Notes: a model not told the origin generated them from the sequence alone. Shown: positions 45,010 to 57,535, counted from the first letter of the stretch. The stretch is DNA of 64,000 bases from Heliocybe sulcata (GCA_004369045.1 ML213508.1:416532-480531); one strand, 5' to 3'. Program-made: numbers and translations.

Positions 45010-47134
45010 ATGAGTCTGTTTGGTTCATCCACTCCGGGCGGTAGCCTGTTCGGAAACACCAACACGAATACGAACACCCAGCCGGGTCAAACCAATGCTA
45101 CAGGGACAGGAGGAGGGTTATTTGGAAACCTAGGATCCGCGCCGGCCTCCACATCCACGCAGCCATCACTCTTCGGCAACACAAACACCTCACAGCCATC
45201 GACAGCTGGGACTGGCTCATCTCTGTTCGGGAACACGAACGCGTCTGGGACGACGGGAGGAGGTGGGCTCTTTAGTGGTGGAAGCTCAACGACCCAGCCG
45301 TTGGCGGGCGGGAGTCTGTTTGGGAACACCGGCACGTCCACGAACCCGCAACAGCAGCAGCCTGCATCCGGTGGCCTCTTTGGCTCCACGACGAGCACGC
45401 AGCCTGCAAGTGGGGGCCTTTTTGGGAATACCACCACGCAATCACAACCGACGAGCTCTCTATTCGGCAACACGAATGCGTCGCAGCAGCAGCAGCAGCC
45501 TGGTGGCGGGCTATTTGGGAACACAAACACAGGTAGCACGCAGCCGAGTACTGGGGGCCTGTTCGGAAACACTTCAACAACTACTCAGCCCAGTGGTGGC
45601 GGGTTGTCCGGAAACACGAATACGGGAGCCGGTGCTCAACGCAGCGGGGGGCTCTTTGGGAGCACTGGCACGAGCACGAACACGCAACCAAGCACAGGTG
45701 GACTGTTCAGTAACACCTCAAATCAAAACCCTGCATCGACCGGTGCAGGCTCGAGTTTGTTTGGGAGCACCTCGGGTGGCGGTCTCTTCAGTTCAACGAC
45801 CCAAAATGCCGCCGCGCCACCTTCCACATCTTCATTGTTCGGGAGCGCTCAGCAGCAACCTTCTGGGTCGCTTTTCCAGTCGCAGGCTGGGCCGCAGACA
45901 CAGAATTCGCTGTTTGGCGGGTCAACACTTGGGCAGTCGACGCTCGGGCAGCCTGCGTTGGGCAGCAGCCTGCTGGGCGCCACTATTCTGGGCCCATCTC
46001 CACTTGGTGGAAGCCTCTTATCCTCTAGACCTGCTGTCGTCACCTCTGTGCAACCAGCCGACCCTCAGTCGCAATTTGTCGCTTTACAGCAGCGGATAGA
46101 AGCGATTGTCGCGGCATGGAATCCTAATTCGCCAGATTGCCGTTTTCAGGTAAGTTTCAGATGAACATTTATGTCAGACGGCGGTAACCTAGAGTACTTG
46201 TGTGTAGCATTTCTTCTACAATCTAGTAGATCCCAGTCAAGTTCATTTATACGGGCGACCTGCAAATGCCACCAATGAGGCATTGTGGCAGAAGGCAGTG
46301 CACGAAAATCCAGACCCGAGCTGGTGAGCAGAAGACGTCGGTCATCTGTGTATGAAATTAATTGTCCCGCCTTAGCCTTGTGCCTGCTCTTGCAGTAGGT
46401 TTTGACGACCTCCAAAAGCGTGTCGAGGCGCAGAGTCAGCAAGCCACAGCTCACCAAGAAAAGATCAAGGTAAGTCAAATTACTTCTCGTATCAATGACC
46501 ACATCTGACCTCCCATGCTAGGAACTTCGGACAAGAATCGAGAACCTTGCTCGTCGCCACGAGCTTTCCAACTCCTCCCGCCTCCACCGTGCCGCGGCCC
46601 TCCAAGCCCAAGTTACACACCGCGTCCTCAAGCTCGTGCAGCACCTCCACCTCCTTATTCCTACCCTTCGCTCCTCCTCGATACGGCCAGAGGAAGAGGC
46701 CCTGCGCGCGGCTTTGGAGGATATCGACAGTGAGATTCGGAGGCCGGGAGGATTAGGGAGGTTGAAGGGCAAGTTGAATGAGCTGTGGGCATTGATTGGG
46801 GCTGTCAATGCTGCGAGAGAGAGGGATGGGAAGAGGACGGAAGGAGGTGTTGGGTGGGCGGTTGTGAATGAGGATGGGCTGCAGCAGATTGCTCAGGTCA
46901 GTCGTTACACGGACTCACCCAAGTTCAGATTCTCAATGAGATTCGATGTCCTTGCAGATCTTGATGGAGCAGCAGGCTGGGTTGGAGCATCTGACGAGGA
47001 TACTGCAGCGGGATCTCAAGGACTTGGCGGTGGTGCAGGGTGCAAGCGTGAAGTCGGAGGACGAGACGGAGCAGCAGACCGATCTTTTGCTCAGCTCTAC
47101 CTCCACACTTCGGGCCAGCGCTCTACGACGGTGA
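45010..47134 (+). CDS. NUP57: FG-repeat nucleoporin, Nup54/Nup57 type
   Basis: Five exons (45010-46149, 46208-46323, 46376-46469, 46522-46896, 46958-47134) give 633 aa. The first about 340 residues are FG repeats, mostly SLFG, GLFG and LFGNT spaced by Gln/Thr/Ser/Gly-rich linkers. They form the permeability barrier of the nuclear pore channel and bind transport receptors. The C-terminal 260 residues match the Nup54 alpha-helical domain: QQRIEAIVAAWNP, CRFQHFFYNLVDP, RPANATNEALWQKAV, VGFDDLQKRVE, and coiled-coil helices from about residue 455. That part assembles with Nup58/Nup45 and Nup62/Nsp1 in the central channel. Splice junctions are all GT-AG and keep frame. Confidence 0.93.
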
Positions 47135-47362
47135 AATTGGATAGCATTGCCTAGCATTTCCCTTGAAACCTTCCCTAGTCCATGCGGCATATATGTACCA
47201 ATCGAGTTGTTGTGTTGTCATTGCTTTATTTATCCTTGATTTACGTACTCATATACGGTGGCAATAGTCCCGCACTTATACTAGGCGCCCACATACTGGC
47301 CTCTACGAATTACATGTTAACGACTCTTTGTACTATCCCTTCATCTACTTGCTTAACACAAC

Positions 47363-49919
47363 ATGCGCGTCCGTACGCTCGAGATACGATGGCATGACAG
47401 CAAGCCCATTTCAACGTGTGACTTCCAGCCCATACCATTCAAGAAGGCGCGTCCCGCGCAGGATAAGGCATTTACCACACATTCCTACCGACTTGCAACT
47501 GGAGGGGAGGATAATCATGTCAGGGTGAGTCGGTTACGCGTACAGGGAGGGAGTGGCACGTTGAAACGCGTTGGAAGCTGTGGATGGTGTACCCCAATAT
47601 ACTCCCGCCGTCGGTGGTGGAGAGCGCATCGACGAGCGCAACGGATACGCCCACCCCTAGGCCGCCAAGGATCGAGTATCTTGCGACACTCAGCAGGCAT
47701 TCTGCTGCTGTGAATGTTGTCAGGTGGTCTCCAAACGGTAACTACTGTCGTGCAATGCTCTGGGTCTGTTACTGATGAATGGCCAGGCGAGTTCATTGCT
47801 TCTGCGGGAGATGGTACGTTGCTTTTGAGCCAACTGCTCCCGTTTCTCACACGAATATCCTTGTACAGATGGCATGATCATAATCTGGGCGCCCACGACA
47901 AGCCCGCATGGTATCACCTATGGTAGCGACTTGACGCCGGAGGACTTGCAGTACGAGAAAGAGTTCTGGAAGCCCAGGACGACTTTCCGGTACGTATGAT
48001 TGCTCTGGCATATCTATCGCATCTCACAGTTTGCAAGATGTACTACTATGCAGGTATATGACTTGGCTTGGAGCCCGACGGGAGAGTACATCATCGCTGG
48101 CAGCACCGATAACGCCGCGAGAATATTCGCAGCTGAAGATGGTCTGTGTCACACCACGTTGTGCAACTTCTGAGGACTGACGCAAATCAGGCAAATGTCT
48201 TCACGAGATCGCCGAACACAGCCATTACGTGCAAGGCGTTGCCTGGGATCCTTTGAACGAATACATCGCCACTCAAAGCAGCGATCGTTCAATGCATATC
48301 TACAGCATCTGCAACACTAACGGTGGATTCGAAGTGCACGCCGTGGGTCGGAATACCAGGATGCCGCATCACCATAGCCGAACCCCTAGCCAGACGCCCA
48401 GCCACAGTCGCCCTCGCTTATCTCGCCGCGAGTCTATGACGAGCGAAGCGGAGTCAGCTATTAGCGAGACCCCGGAGAAGGAATCTGCTGCAAGCCAAGG
48501 TAGCGGCTTGCTTACCCCGTCCGCCTCCATCGCCAGCACCCCGTCTGGCGCTATGAACCCTCCTTCCTCCATGGGGGGAGTTTCGTCCAGGCGGTCGTCC
48601 TTCAGCTCCACTGCACCGGCTTCGCCAGCTACATATAGCCGCTATGGCAGATCACCGTCGCCCATGCCAGCCTTGCCAGCCATCAGGACGCAGCCTTCTC
48701 CAGGGGCTTGGGCGTCAGTGAAGCTATATGGCGACGAGAGCTTCACGAACTTCTTCCGACGACTGACATTTAGCCCGGATGGCGGGCTTTTACTCACACC
48801 AGCAGGCCAATTCGAGGACCCATCCGTTATTCCGGGCTCGTCGCGTGCATCCAAAGGCACGGAGGATCAACCGTCCAGAGGGCGGAAAGGCCACCCTTCT
48901 GCAAATGAGGGGTCGGACAAGAGCTCGGCGTCATCGGTTTACATATACTCTCGCGCTAACTTTGCGCGACCTCCTATCGCGCAGCTTCCTGGTCACAAGA
49001 AAGCCAGTGTGGCAGTCCGGTTCTCTCCGATCCTGTACGAACTTCGGGCTGGTGTGGTTGGAGCTGATATTATTCCAAAGAAGCCGGCGACCTTCATTGT
49101 CGAGAAAGGCAAAGAAGAGAGGATGGATGTCGACATTGATGGACCAAATCAGACTTCCTCTGACAGCGCTGCCTCATCCTCTTCTACACGCCCCTCCCTT
49201 CCTTCCCTTGCGATTCCCGAAGCATCAACAGCTGCTCCTCCTCCAGAGTCTGCGTCCACGCAATCCGCCGTTCTGGCTTCCCCGGCACTGTCTGCCACAG
49301 ACAGCCTCCATCCGCCTACCATGGCAGAATCAAAACTACCAACCCGGCCGGCCACGAATCAAACAGGCTCAGTATTTGCACTACCTTACAGGATGTTATT
49401 TGCTGTCGCTACGATGGATACTGTTTCCATCCATGACACGCAGCAAGCGGGACCTGTCTGCTTACTGAGCAAGTTGCACTATGACGAGTTCACTGATATG
49501 TCTTGGTGTGTCAGATCCTTATTCACGCGGTCTAAGTTGTTCATAACATCATACTCATTAGGTCTCCGGACGGACAATGCCTCATGCTCTCCTCCAGAGA
49601 CGGGTACTGCACGATCGTCGTGTTCGACGAGGTCATAGCCGCACATCACACCCAGCAGACACCTCTCCATGCCACAACGCCGCATCACGCGACATTCGCT
49701 ACCCCCTCATCAACTCCTGTTTCGACGCCGGCAGTTCACTCCACAGCACTCCCTGCGAATTCCGCACCTCCCAAGCTCGGCGAAAGGAAGCGCAGTGAGC
49801 CTCCACTCACGCCCGCCAACAGTGCCGATGATGGGGGTAATGCGGGTGCAGAGAATGCAGCTGAGCCACCGAAGAAGAAGCGGCGCGTCGCGCTGACCCG
49901 GGTCGGGGATATTGATTGA
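47363..49919 (+). CDS. CAC2: Chromatin assembly factor 1 p60 subunit (WD40)
   Basis: Seven exons (47363-47524, 47578-47737, 47787-47813, 47869-47989, 48038-48141, 48191-49505, 49562-49919) give 748 aa. CAF-1 deposits new H3-H4 on DNA behind the replication fork; the p60/Cac2 subunit is a seven-bladed WD40 propeller. Visible blades: TLEIRWHDSKPISTCDFQP at the start, RLATGGEDNHVRLW, VNVVRWSPNGEFIASAGDDG, VYDLAWSPTGEYIIAGSTDN, VQGVAWDPLNEYIATQSSDR, FFRRLTFSPDGGLLLTPAG, and MSWSPDGQCLMLSSRDGYC. Two long low-complexity Ser/Pro-rich insertions interrupt the propeller. The tail ends with a basic PPKKKRRVALTR that can serve as a nuclear localisation signal. The third exon is only 27 nt. Confidence 0.93.
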
Positions 49920-50260
49920 GTATCCTCACGGCTCTAGCCTGTGACTTCTTCTGCTAGGTATCTCTCTCCTGCGTCTATCTCCTCGTCTCTTGCCCGTTTG
50001 TCTGCAGTCCCGCGCCTGGACTCAAGCCTACCTGCATCCAGAGCTTATCATTTCCTATGTATATATTTACATGTGCGTCACTTATTACTTTGGCTTCAGC
50101 AAGGGCATCCACAACAGTCCAGCGGGTCTGTGCCGTCATACGCGACGTGAGTACAAGCGATGTCCATTCGGCAGTAAGTCGATCGAATAAATAGATCATT
50201 CGACTGGCATAATACCCAGGTATACAACTGACAGGAGACTCGAGACTAGTTCACGTTCGA
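49920..50260. other. Intergenic, convergent 3' ends
   Basis: 341 bp between CAC2 and the caspase-like gene. No gene seen. Confidence 0.6.
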
Positions 50261-52476
50261 CTAAGCTCGCGTAGGCCCTCTGCGCTGCAGGACAGTGATA
50301 GTGATGGTACTCCAGCCCCCATACATTCCCGGGGACTCTTGGCAGCAGCGACAGACATCGAAGGGAGAATGCTGGCCAATGTCTGATAAGTCAACTTGTC
50401 TAGTGGAAAGGAAGATCTTTATGAAGCCCACGTCGATATCTTGGCCGTCGTTCAGGAAGAAATGGAAGGGAGACGCTCCAGACGAGCCGTATCCAATAGT
50501 CAAGGAACCACCAGCGGGGAGAGGAGGGTCTACTCTCCCGCTTGAGGTTGGCGATTGGTACCAGGACTCTGAAGCAAAGTGATGAGTAGGAAGTTCACTG
50601 GTCGCGAGTGCGAAGCAAGACATACTGATGCTTAGGTCCCCGGCATCGAAAAAGAATACGGAGGGGTATATGTCCTTGCTCGTAGGATTTGTAAGCTTGA
50701 TGCCGTACATAGGGTCTCCGTCGACGCTGATATCCAGCAGGCCATCTGCTATAAGGTTCGGACCCGTAGGACGTGCAATTCGCCTCAACCTCCTATCCCA
50801 TTCATCTGTCGCTTCCACCTGGGTGAACTCGACTCCTATCTGAAGGGACAGATGAGAGTTCGTGTTGTCTCGATGAAGGTGCCATGAGTAATGGGCAGCA
50901 GCTTGGATCGCCCGGTGGATACGGTCACCGACCAAAGGGAGGCGTACAGGAAGCTGGGATGGAACGTAGGGCGCCGAGAGCGGATTGCGGAAGTCAAAGA
51001 TGACGTTGTCGCCCTCCAAACCGAGACGTAGATCAGCCGCGCTCTCATCGACCAACGCAAGACGATACAAAGATCGCCCGATTCTTGGAGGTCTGTTAGC
51101 GAGCTCGTTGACGATGTCATGCAGTTGTCCATGTGGGGCATAGACGCCAAATGTCGCCAACTTCCCGTGCAGAGTCTGTTTGGCGAAAAGAACATCCGTC
51201 TTGATCACAGTGGATGAGGGCAGCGGAGCCTCCAGCGTGGTTTCGAAGTCTGCTACCTGCACCACATTGGCTACAGGAATGAGAAGAGCGTCGAGCGAGG
51301 TGAGGGGATCAGTGTAGAGAGCAAACACGGCCTCATCAGCGATGCCGTGAGCTGCTCCGGCATCCATTGTGTACTTCCCATCCTGAACGCGGACTTTATA
51401 TATTGGATTGGCATGCAAGGGCGCTCGGTCATCAAAGAGTGGCCGATTTCGATGAAACCCTTCGCACTGGGGGCTTTGCCTGGAACAGATCAGCGGGATG
51501 TCAATCAATGGACGTTAAAGATATGAAGACGTACTCAGGCAGACTTGGAAGACTGTCGACAAGCTGCGTATATGTCATCTGGGACGAAGTCCGTGACACC
51601 AATACATCAAGCAAAGCGGTCGTGAAGACGCCCCGTCCGTTGCGCTCCCGTGCCTTCTCCCCTGACCCGCATGCGGCTAGCAGCACATGCGATCTCATCC
51701 CACTGCGAAGGAATCCCGATGCGAGATCGCCGGCTCTCCCTTGGCTTGCTGCAGCCCAGATTTTCTTGTCCAATGAAGGAGGTACATTCGACACGACATC
51801 AATACCGCGGACTCGGTAGGTAGGATCTTCCTTATCGCTCCGCGTGCCCGAGCCGGAATGGCAGCAATCAAAAATCACGGTCTGTGACCGTCGTCAGCAT
51901 GGAAAGACCAGATTTGCCGATAGATACCTACGATGTTGTCTCCCTTGGCAGCTGCCAAACTGTCCAGGAGCGAAGCGATCGTTCTGTCGGGTATACCGTG
52001 AGTCATGGGCGTTGCCTTTGCTTCATAATCATAAGGGATCAAGAGCTCGGATTTGGTCCCATCCCAACCAGGTGGAGACGTCGCAGATCCGCCATGCCCT
52101 GCATAAAATATCAGTATAGGGTCTCCCGGTTCAATGCGATTATCCGTGGTCAACCGCGTGAAGGCGTCTATTATAGAGCTTCGCGTTGCATCGCGGTTGC
52201 GTAAATTGTAGATTTGCGAGGAAGGTACGTCTAGAGAAATTTCAAGGAAATCTCGGACGGCGTCTGCATCAGTCACAGCACCTCGCAGCGACGGCACTTG
52301 AAGATCCTGATAGTGATTGATCCCAATTATTACGGCAAATAATCGAGAACCTCTGAAGTCGGATACACATGAGTCGCGGGAACGAAACAGCTAGCACTCA
52401 AATAACTACCTGATGGCAGGGCCTTCGACATGCGCACTTGCTTTAGCTCTAGGCGAGAGTTATTTCCAGGCATCAT
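50261..52476 (-). CDS. Caspase-like (C14) protease, copy 1
   Basis: Five exons (52476-52410, 52350-51932, 51881-51535, 51479-50626, 50568-50261) give 664 aa. The N-terminal 230 residues are a caspase-fold domain: FAVIIGINHYQ (first strand), SLRGAVTDADAV, ILIFYAGHGGS with the catalytic His (near residue 108), VIFDCCHSGSG with the catalytic Cys (near 167), and HVLLAACGS. The C-terminal 430 residues form a second region I cannot name, shared along its length with the gene at 55251. It carries GPNL...LDISVDGDPMYGIKL, YPSVFFFDAGDLSIS and GQDIDVGFIKIFLST. Such fungal proteases are metacaspase relatives acting in regulated cell death and non-self responses. The start is the first ATG after an in-frame stop; the first splice uses the second of two adjacent AGs. 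Its promoter faces the gene at 53287. Confidence 0.83.
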
Positions 52477-53286
52477 CGCTCGTGCCTGCAACGTACGATG
52501 GATGGTTTCCCAGTACTTCGGGATAGTCAGGAGGTCGTGCTCGACTGTAAGAGGTTGCTACGTACGCATACGGTAGCACCATTTTAACCAGGACCGCATC
52601 ACGCCAACTGGAGAGAACATGAACGTATTTGAGTTGAGGGATGCCGTGCTGCAGCGCTGACTCCCTGCATATATAGACCAGGACCGCCCTGTAAAGAGCA
52701 AGCTTTTTACTCCTTCACGGTTATGAAGTGAAGAAGTATGGAAAGCGCCTGCCTCACGCCGTAATATGACAATTCATTCCATTAATAGGCGTACTAGGCA
52801 AGCATGAGGCCAAGGGCGTATTTCATTAATACTGACCGCTTAATTCTTAGCAGGAAGCTGGTATTCGATATCCGTCAAAGGAGCGGCTAAACACGAGAGA
52901 ATGCTTGTCTTGAAGCCTGAGTAACTGAACGGACAGGGCCGCATAGAGCAGTCTTTTTACCTCTCAAGATCATTGGTTCTACTACTACTCATGCTTACAC
53001 TCGCCAAGCATTGATACGCCGTGGGCTTCTGGCAGTATGCCATGTTGTCGATCCCAGTGCGTGGTTCGCCTAGCTTAGCAGGCATTATCGATGGCCTGGA
53101 ACACGAGGAGGCAATTCCTAAGATTAGAATGCACAATGAAATAGCGGAAGCAGATTGGATTACGCCACACCTGAGCCTTGCTGTTCGAATATAGCGGTCC
53201 TCAGATGCCTGACCCAATTCACAGCCACCTTGTCCCCTCCAGCATTGCTACCGTCGCTGATATTGTGCAACTACACCACCTTGACG
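52477..53286. other. Divergent promoter region
   Basis: About 810 bp between the start codons of the caspase-like gene (minus) and the 263-aa gene (plus), so both may share control elements. No gene inside. Confidence 0.55.
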
Positions 53287-54127
53287 ATGGACAGCGAGCG
53301 TCTCTATGTTGATCTTCTGTTCAAGGCATCGAGAAAGTACGCCAGCTGGGACCCGGAGGTGGAGGTTAACGTGGGGGACTGGGGTAGGATCACTTCCGGT
53401 CGTCGAGGCTTGGCTTTCTGGCGCAAGCAAAGAGGGACATTCCTCAAAGAAGGGAACATATATACGGATGGGATAGCAGAGGAATACGGTATACCGTCCC
53501 CAAAGGAACATGGAAAGGACGCTACAGAGGGAGTCACATGGATCACGTCCCAGAATACTCAAGAAATAGACGTGTCTGCCGGTGCAGGAAGGTACGTTTT
53601 GAGTCCTCTCCGTACTCCCTTGACTGACGCTGGCTCACAGCCAAACACCTGTGCTTGCTCAATGCAGCGTTAAGGCTGGCTTCAAGTTTTCATCCTCCCA
53701 GTCTAGCGCTGTGCTCGCGATGGATAATGATACCATTTCGACTATCGATCCTCCCGGCAGCCTGAGGAGACTGCTTGACGATGCTCGGATGCGCGACTCG
53801 GTTATAGTATCGGAAGTCCACCGCTGCTCGTCCTATGCACGATACCTATCTTCCCCGCACACCGGGAACGTCTTCATCGGCCTAAGCGCGGAACCTCCTG
53901 TCCCCGGAATCGCTAGTGTTGAGGCCCACGCCAAATGGGTGCGGAGCACAGTCACGGGCAACTTCAAGTCTAGAGTCAACAAACCCGGCGATCGCCAGTT
54001 CTGCCCATTATTCAGACTGGTATCTCTCAAGGAGACAGATACAGCCGTCGGCTTACGAGGGTCATGGGATGGTGAGATCCCACCTCTCCCTGATGCGGAG
54101 CCTCCCTGGATGACAGAAGCGCCATAA
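53287..54127 (+). CDS. Unknown 263-aa protein, gasdermin-like candidate
   Basis: Two exons (53287-53591, 53641-54127) give 263 aa with no signal peptide or clear transmembrane helix. It reads as an alternating beta-rich soluble protein: LYVDLLFKASRKYASW, VNVGDWGRI, FWRKQRGTFLKEGNIY, VKAGFKF, LRRLLDDARMRDSVIVSEV, then NVFIGLSAE. I do not recognise a named family. Three points make a pore-forming gasdermin-like protein worth testing: size in the 230-280 aa range of fungal gasdermins; head-to-head position with a caspase-like protease; and an order of blocks (FW then GN.Y.D early, a leucine-rich segment followed by VIVSEV late) that loosely recalls gasdermin N-domains. This is weak and may be coincidence. 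The ATG is the first in frame. Confidence 0.75.
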
Positions 54128-55250
54128 TCCCTCTACAATGGTGAGGGACGTCAGTTAGTCTGGCTATTAGCACAACTCTGACCACCGTTTGCCGCCATCT
54201 GTCCAGCACTTGAGGTACCCCTTCCGGATTGGCGAGGTTGGGCTCTTGGGACGCAGATCGAGACAAAAGACCCGATTTCGAGCTTTCGTATCCCGATCCA
54301 CTTGTACTGTCTGTATTTGTGCCAGACGCCGTATTGCACTGTCTCCATACTATGACGCCGCTCTGACAGTGTCGCAAGACCTAGATGTCGCGTACTCACG
54401 ATAAGAGGAGTCAAAACCGACAACCGCATATTTCGGGTACCGCCGCTATTGAATATAAATATTGAATACGACAACATTGGCAGTATAAGCCGTACAACAA
54501 TCGAATTGCGGCCTTTTCAGTGAAGTACAGAGGAAGTTACGAGTCCTGAGGTAACGAAGGAGGAGTCCTTACGCTCAAAAGTAGGGCGGGTTGCCGAACA
54601 GCAGCAGCGTGGGAAGCCAATGCCGAGAAGTCGTGAGAGTTATTTTGCGTAGTGCTCATTACAGGATTGAAGCTCCGCTTCAAAATCCGCTTGTATTCGT
54701 GACTACAAAATGCCTACAAACCGCGTTTTGTAGTGTCCGTTCTGCTTCCGTTTGTCCCTCGTCACGCAGTTCTGCGCAGATCCACTTGTACTTTCTAATA
54801 TAAGGTCTTATTACTCGCATGCGTGTTTATCAATATTTCTGTGAATTACCGTATAAATTGTGATTTTCTACGCGGTCGTCTTTGCCGGAGATCGTTCTTA
54901 CCGTGGGAACCCACTACATGAAGTGATTTGTTTGGGTCCTAGTCGCGTCGTCGGGATTTCGATTGGCTCTGGTCTCTCCGTGGTGGCACCCAGTAGACTT
55001 ACAGGAATTCATGTGTGTTTCTGTGCTCTCAGAATTTTAATTATGTGTCTAGTTGATGGTTTGATTCATTATCTCTGCACCATGTTATATAATTATTTAA
55101 GCAAAGGATATATTCTATAATTAAAATATTACTTGGGCCTCAGGACTCGTAAAATGCCATGCAACGCAGTGGCCCGCTTCTCCAAGTATGTATACGCGCT
55201 GCAAGGTACACACGTACGTCGCAGTACCAAATCCTTGCATCTGATCTGTA
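54128..55250. other. Intergenic with AT-rich segment
   Basis: No gene. Base composition falls sharply at about 54790-55135, with runs such as ttatataattatttaagc, unlike the GC-rich surroundings; it may be a decayed insertion or a replication-prone segment. Confidence 0.55.
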
Positions 55251-57535
55251 TCACGGGCCTCTCTTGGCTCTGCGCTGTATCACGGTGATCAGTCTACTTC
55301 CCCACCCGCTATAGCTCTGCGGCTTGGCCTCCTCGGCAACACGGAGTCTCCGAAAAGGTGACATCTGAGGGACGTGTGAAAGGTCGATGTGTTCTGTGGA
55401 TAGGAAAAGTTTCAGGAATCCGATGTCTATGTCTTTCCCGTTTGGCACGCTGTAACTGTACGCGACCGCGCCGCTTTCCCCGTATCCAATGGTGATTGAG
55501 CGGTCGTTCTCGACACTCTCTCCAGGATTCCCCGGGAGAGGCGGATCAACTGTTCCACCTCGTGTGCTAATGGGCGGCTGGAAATAAGAGGCTAGTCCAA
55601 GTAGTCAGCAACGGTGTAGATTGCGCCATGATATACTGCGACTTACTGATGCTCAGACTGCTGCCATCAAAGAAGAAGAGATACGGATACAAGGAAACAG
55701 CGGAGTGATTCGTGATCTTCATACCGTATCTCTTGTGAGCCTGGTGGTCGATCATCAAATCGATGATATCGCCTTGTACAAGGTTAGGACCGAACGGGGC
55801 CCAGGACTCCACGAGTCGTCTCCCGTCAAAGCCACTCCTCTCAAGTTCTGTGAATTCAACTGTTACACGGCCGCTCAGAACATCTGTATCCCCATCCATC
55901 TTCCGATTCAAGTGCCACTGGTAGTGAGCTGCTGCGTGGATGACAGGCATCACAGCTTCAGGCGAGAGAGGCACCGATTCCGGAATATGGCTACAGCCGT
56001 ACTGCGCCACGATGGGATCCAGATTATCGAACGCGACTTCTCGCTCGCCATCCAAAGTAATGGCGAAATCGGCCTTCTCTTCTTTTTCGACGATACGGAA
56101 CCGTCTTCCTCCCACCGCCGTTTGCATGTACCGCAGAACAGCGTCAAAGATAGGCAACATTTTCTCGTCCAGCTGTAGGTGTATGCGGAGGTCTTCCACA
56201 GCTCCCGCCCGGATCTGGACGGCAACGCCTTCCTTGTCCAGGTTATTAATAGCGATGGCTCCAGGGCGGAGTCCCAGCGTAGTTTCGAATGGGCGGGGCT
56301 CCTCAGCGATAAGTGTTCCAAGAGAAGCGGTTGGAGCGAAGGTGGATGTATCCTTGTACAGAGCAAACTCTGCTCCGACGGTGATGCCTTGAGCTGAGCC
56401 GGCGGCTAATACGAACCTGCCTTCCTTCTTCATAACTCTATACGCCACATTGCCTTGACTGGCAGCGACACCACCAAATAGTATACGGTCCACGTTCACG
56501 CCTTCACATTGAGGACTTTGTCTAAACCAAGACCGTCACACCTGTACATCATGCCAGCGAATGAGAGCGCTTACCCGGAGATGTCAGGAATGCGCTTCAT
56601 GAGCTCCGAATATGTTATCTTTCCGGCGCCGACACGTTGGAGAGTCTCGAGCAGAGCCTTCGTAAAGAAACCTGCGACGTCACTTTCACGGGCTCTCTCA
56701 TGGCTTCCACAGGCAGCGAGAAGGACGTGCGATCGTAGGCCAGCGAATTGGAAACCTTCCGCAACGAATGCTCCTCGGGTACTGGGTGCCCATATTTCCC
56801 GATCAAGGTGCGGAGGGGGGGCTCCCACATGAACTCCACGATCTCGGTACGCACTAGCAATATTATAGCCCCTGGTCCCGGAGCCAGAAAAGCAGCAGTC
56901 GAAGATGACCGTCTGGGAACTATCATGAGGTAGGGGCCATTGGAACAAAACCGCTACTCACGATATTATCACCCTTCTCCTTGGCAATGCCTTCCAGTAG
57001 TGCACCGATGGTACGGTCAGGAATGCCGAAGATCTCTTCTCCGTGCTCATCTTTGCCCCCCACGTCGTGTGGCAGCACAAACTGCACTTTCCTCTCCGGA
57101 TCATTGACGATCCAATCATCCGGCGCCGGGGATAGTGCACCGTGACCGGCGTAGTATATGAAGATGGAATCCCCTTGTTTGATACGTGGATTAGTACGGA
57201 ACCCATCGATTCCCTGCACGATGGCCGCTCTCGTCGCCTGCATGTCGCTCAGGAATTCGATCTGACTATCCGGCACACCCAGTACTGTCATGATATAGTT
57301 CCGGATGGCCTTAGCATCAGGGACAGCGCCGGCAAGGTTGGTATTAATCACATTGGTGTAGGCGTAAAAGTTGATGCCTATAATGAGCGCAAAGAACCGC
57401 GGACATCCTCTGCATATGAGGGCGATCATGATTAACATATGGAAAGAAAGCAGATGATTCGACCTACGTAGGGATTAATGCGGGCTGCTCTACGATAACT
57501 GGGAGGGTCGCTCCTTCGTTGGCGCTGTCTTTCAT
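55251..57535 (-). CDS. Caspase-like (C14) protease, copy 2
   Basis: Five exons (57535-57468, 57409-56962, 56912-56575, 56521-55647, 55591-55251) give 689 aa. Same architecture as the gene at 50261 with intron positions kept. Caspase fold: FFALIIGINFYAY, LAGAVPDAKAI, IFIYYAGHGALS (catalytic His near residue 111), VIFDCCFSGSG (catalytic Cys near 178; Phe replaces the His that usually follows the Cys), HVLLAACGSHE. C-terminal region: GPNLVQGDIIDLMID, YGMKITNHS, YPYLFFFDGSSLSIS, GKDIDIGFLKLFLST, LSHVPQMSPF. By eye about 35-40% identical to copy 1, so the duplication is old. A Glu-rich, proline-containing N-terminal tail of about 22 residues precedes the fold. Both catalytic residues are kept, so activity is likely. 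Confidence 0.85.

Noticed and set aside
45087-45572. 161-codon minus-strand frame rich in Cys and Val
   Set aside because: Antisense of the FG-repeat region of the nucleoporin; the repeat gives open frames on several strands.
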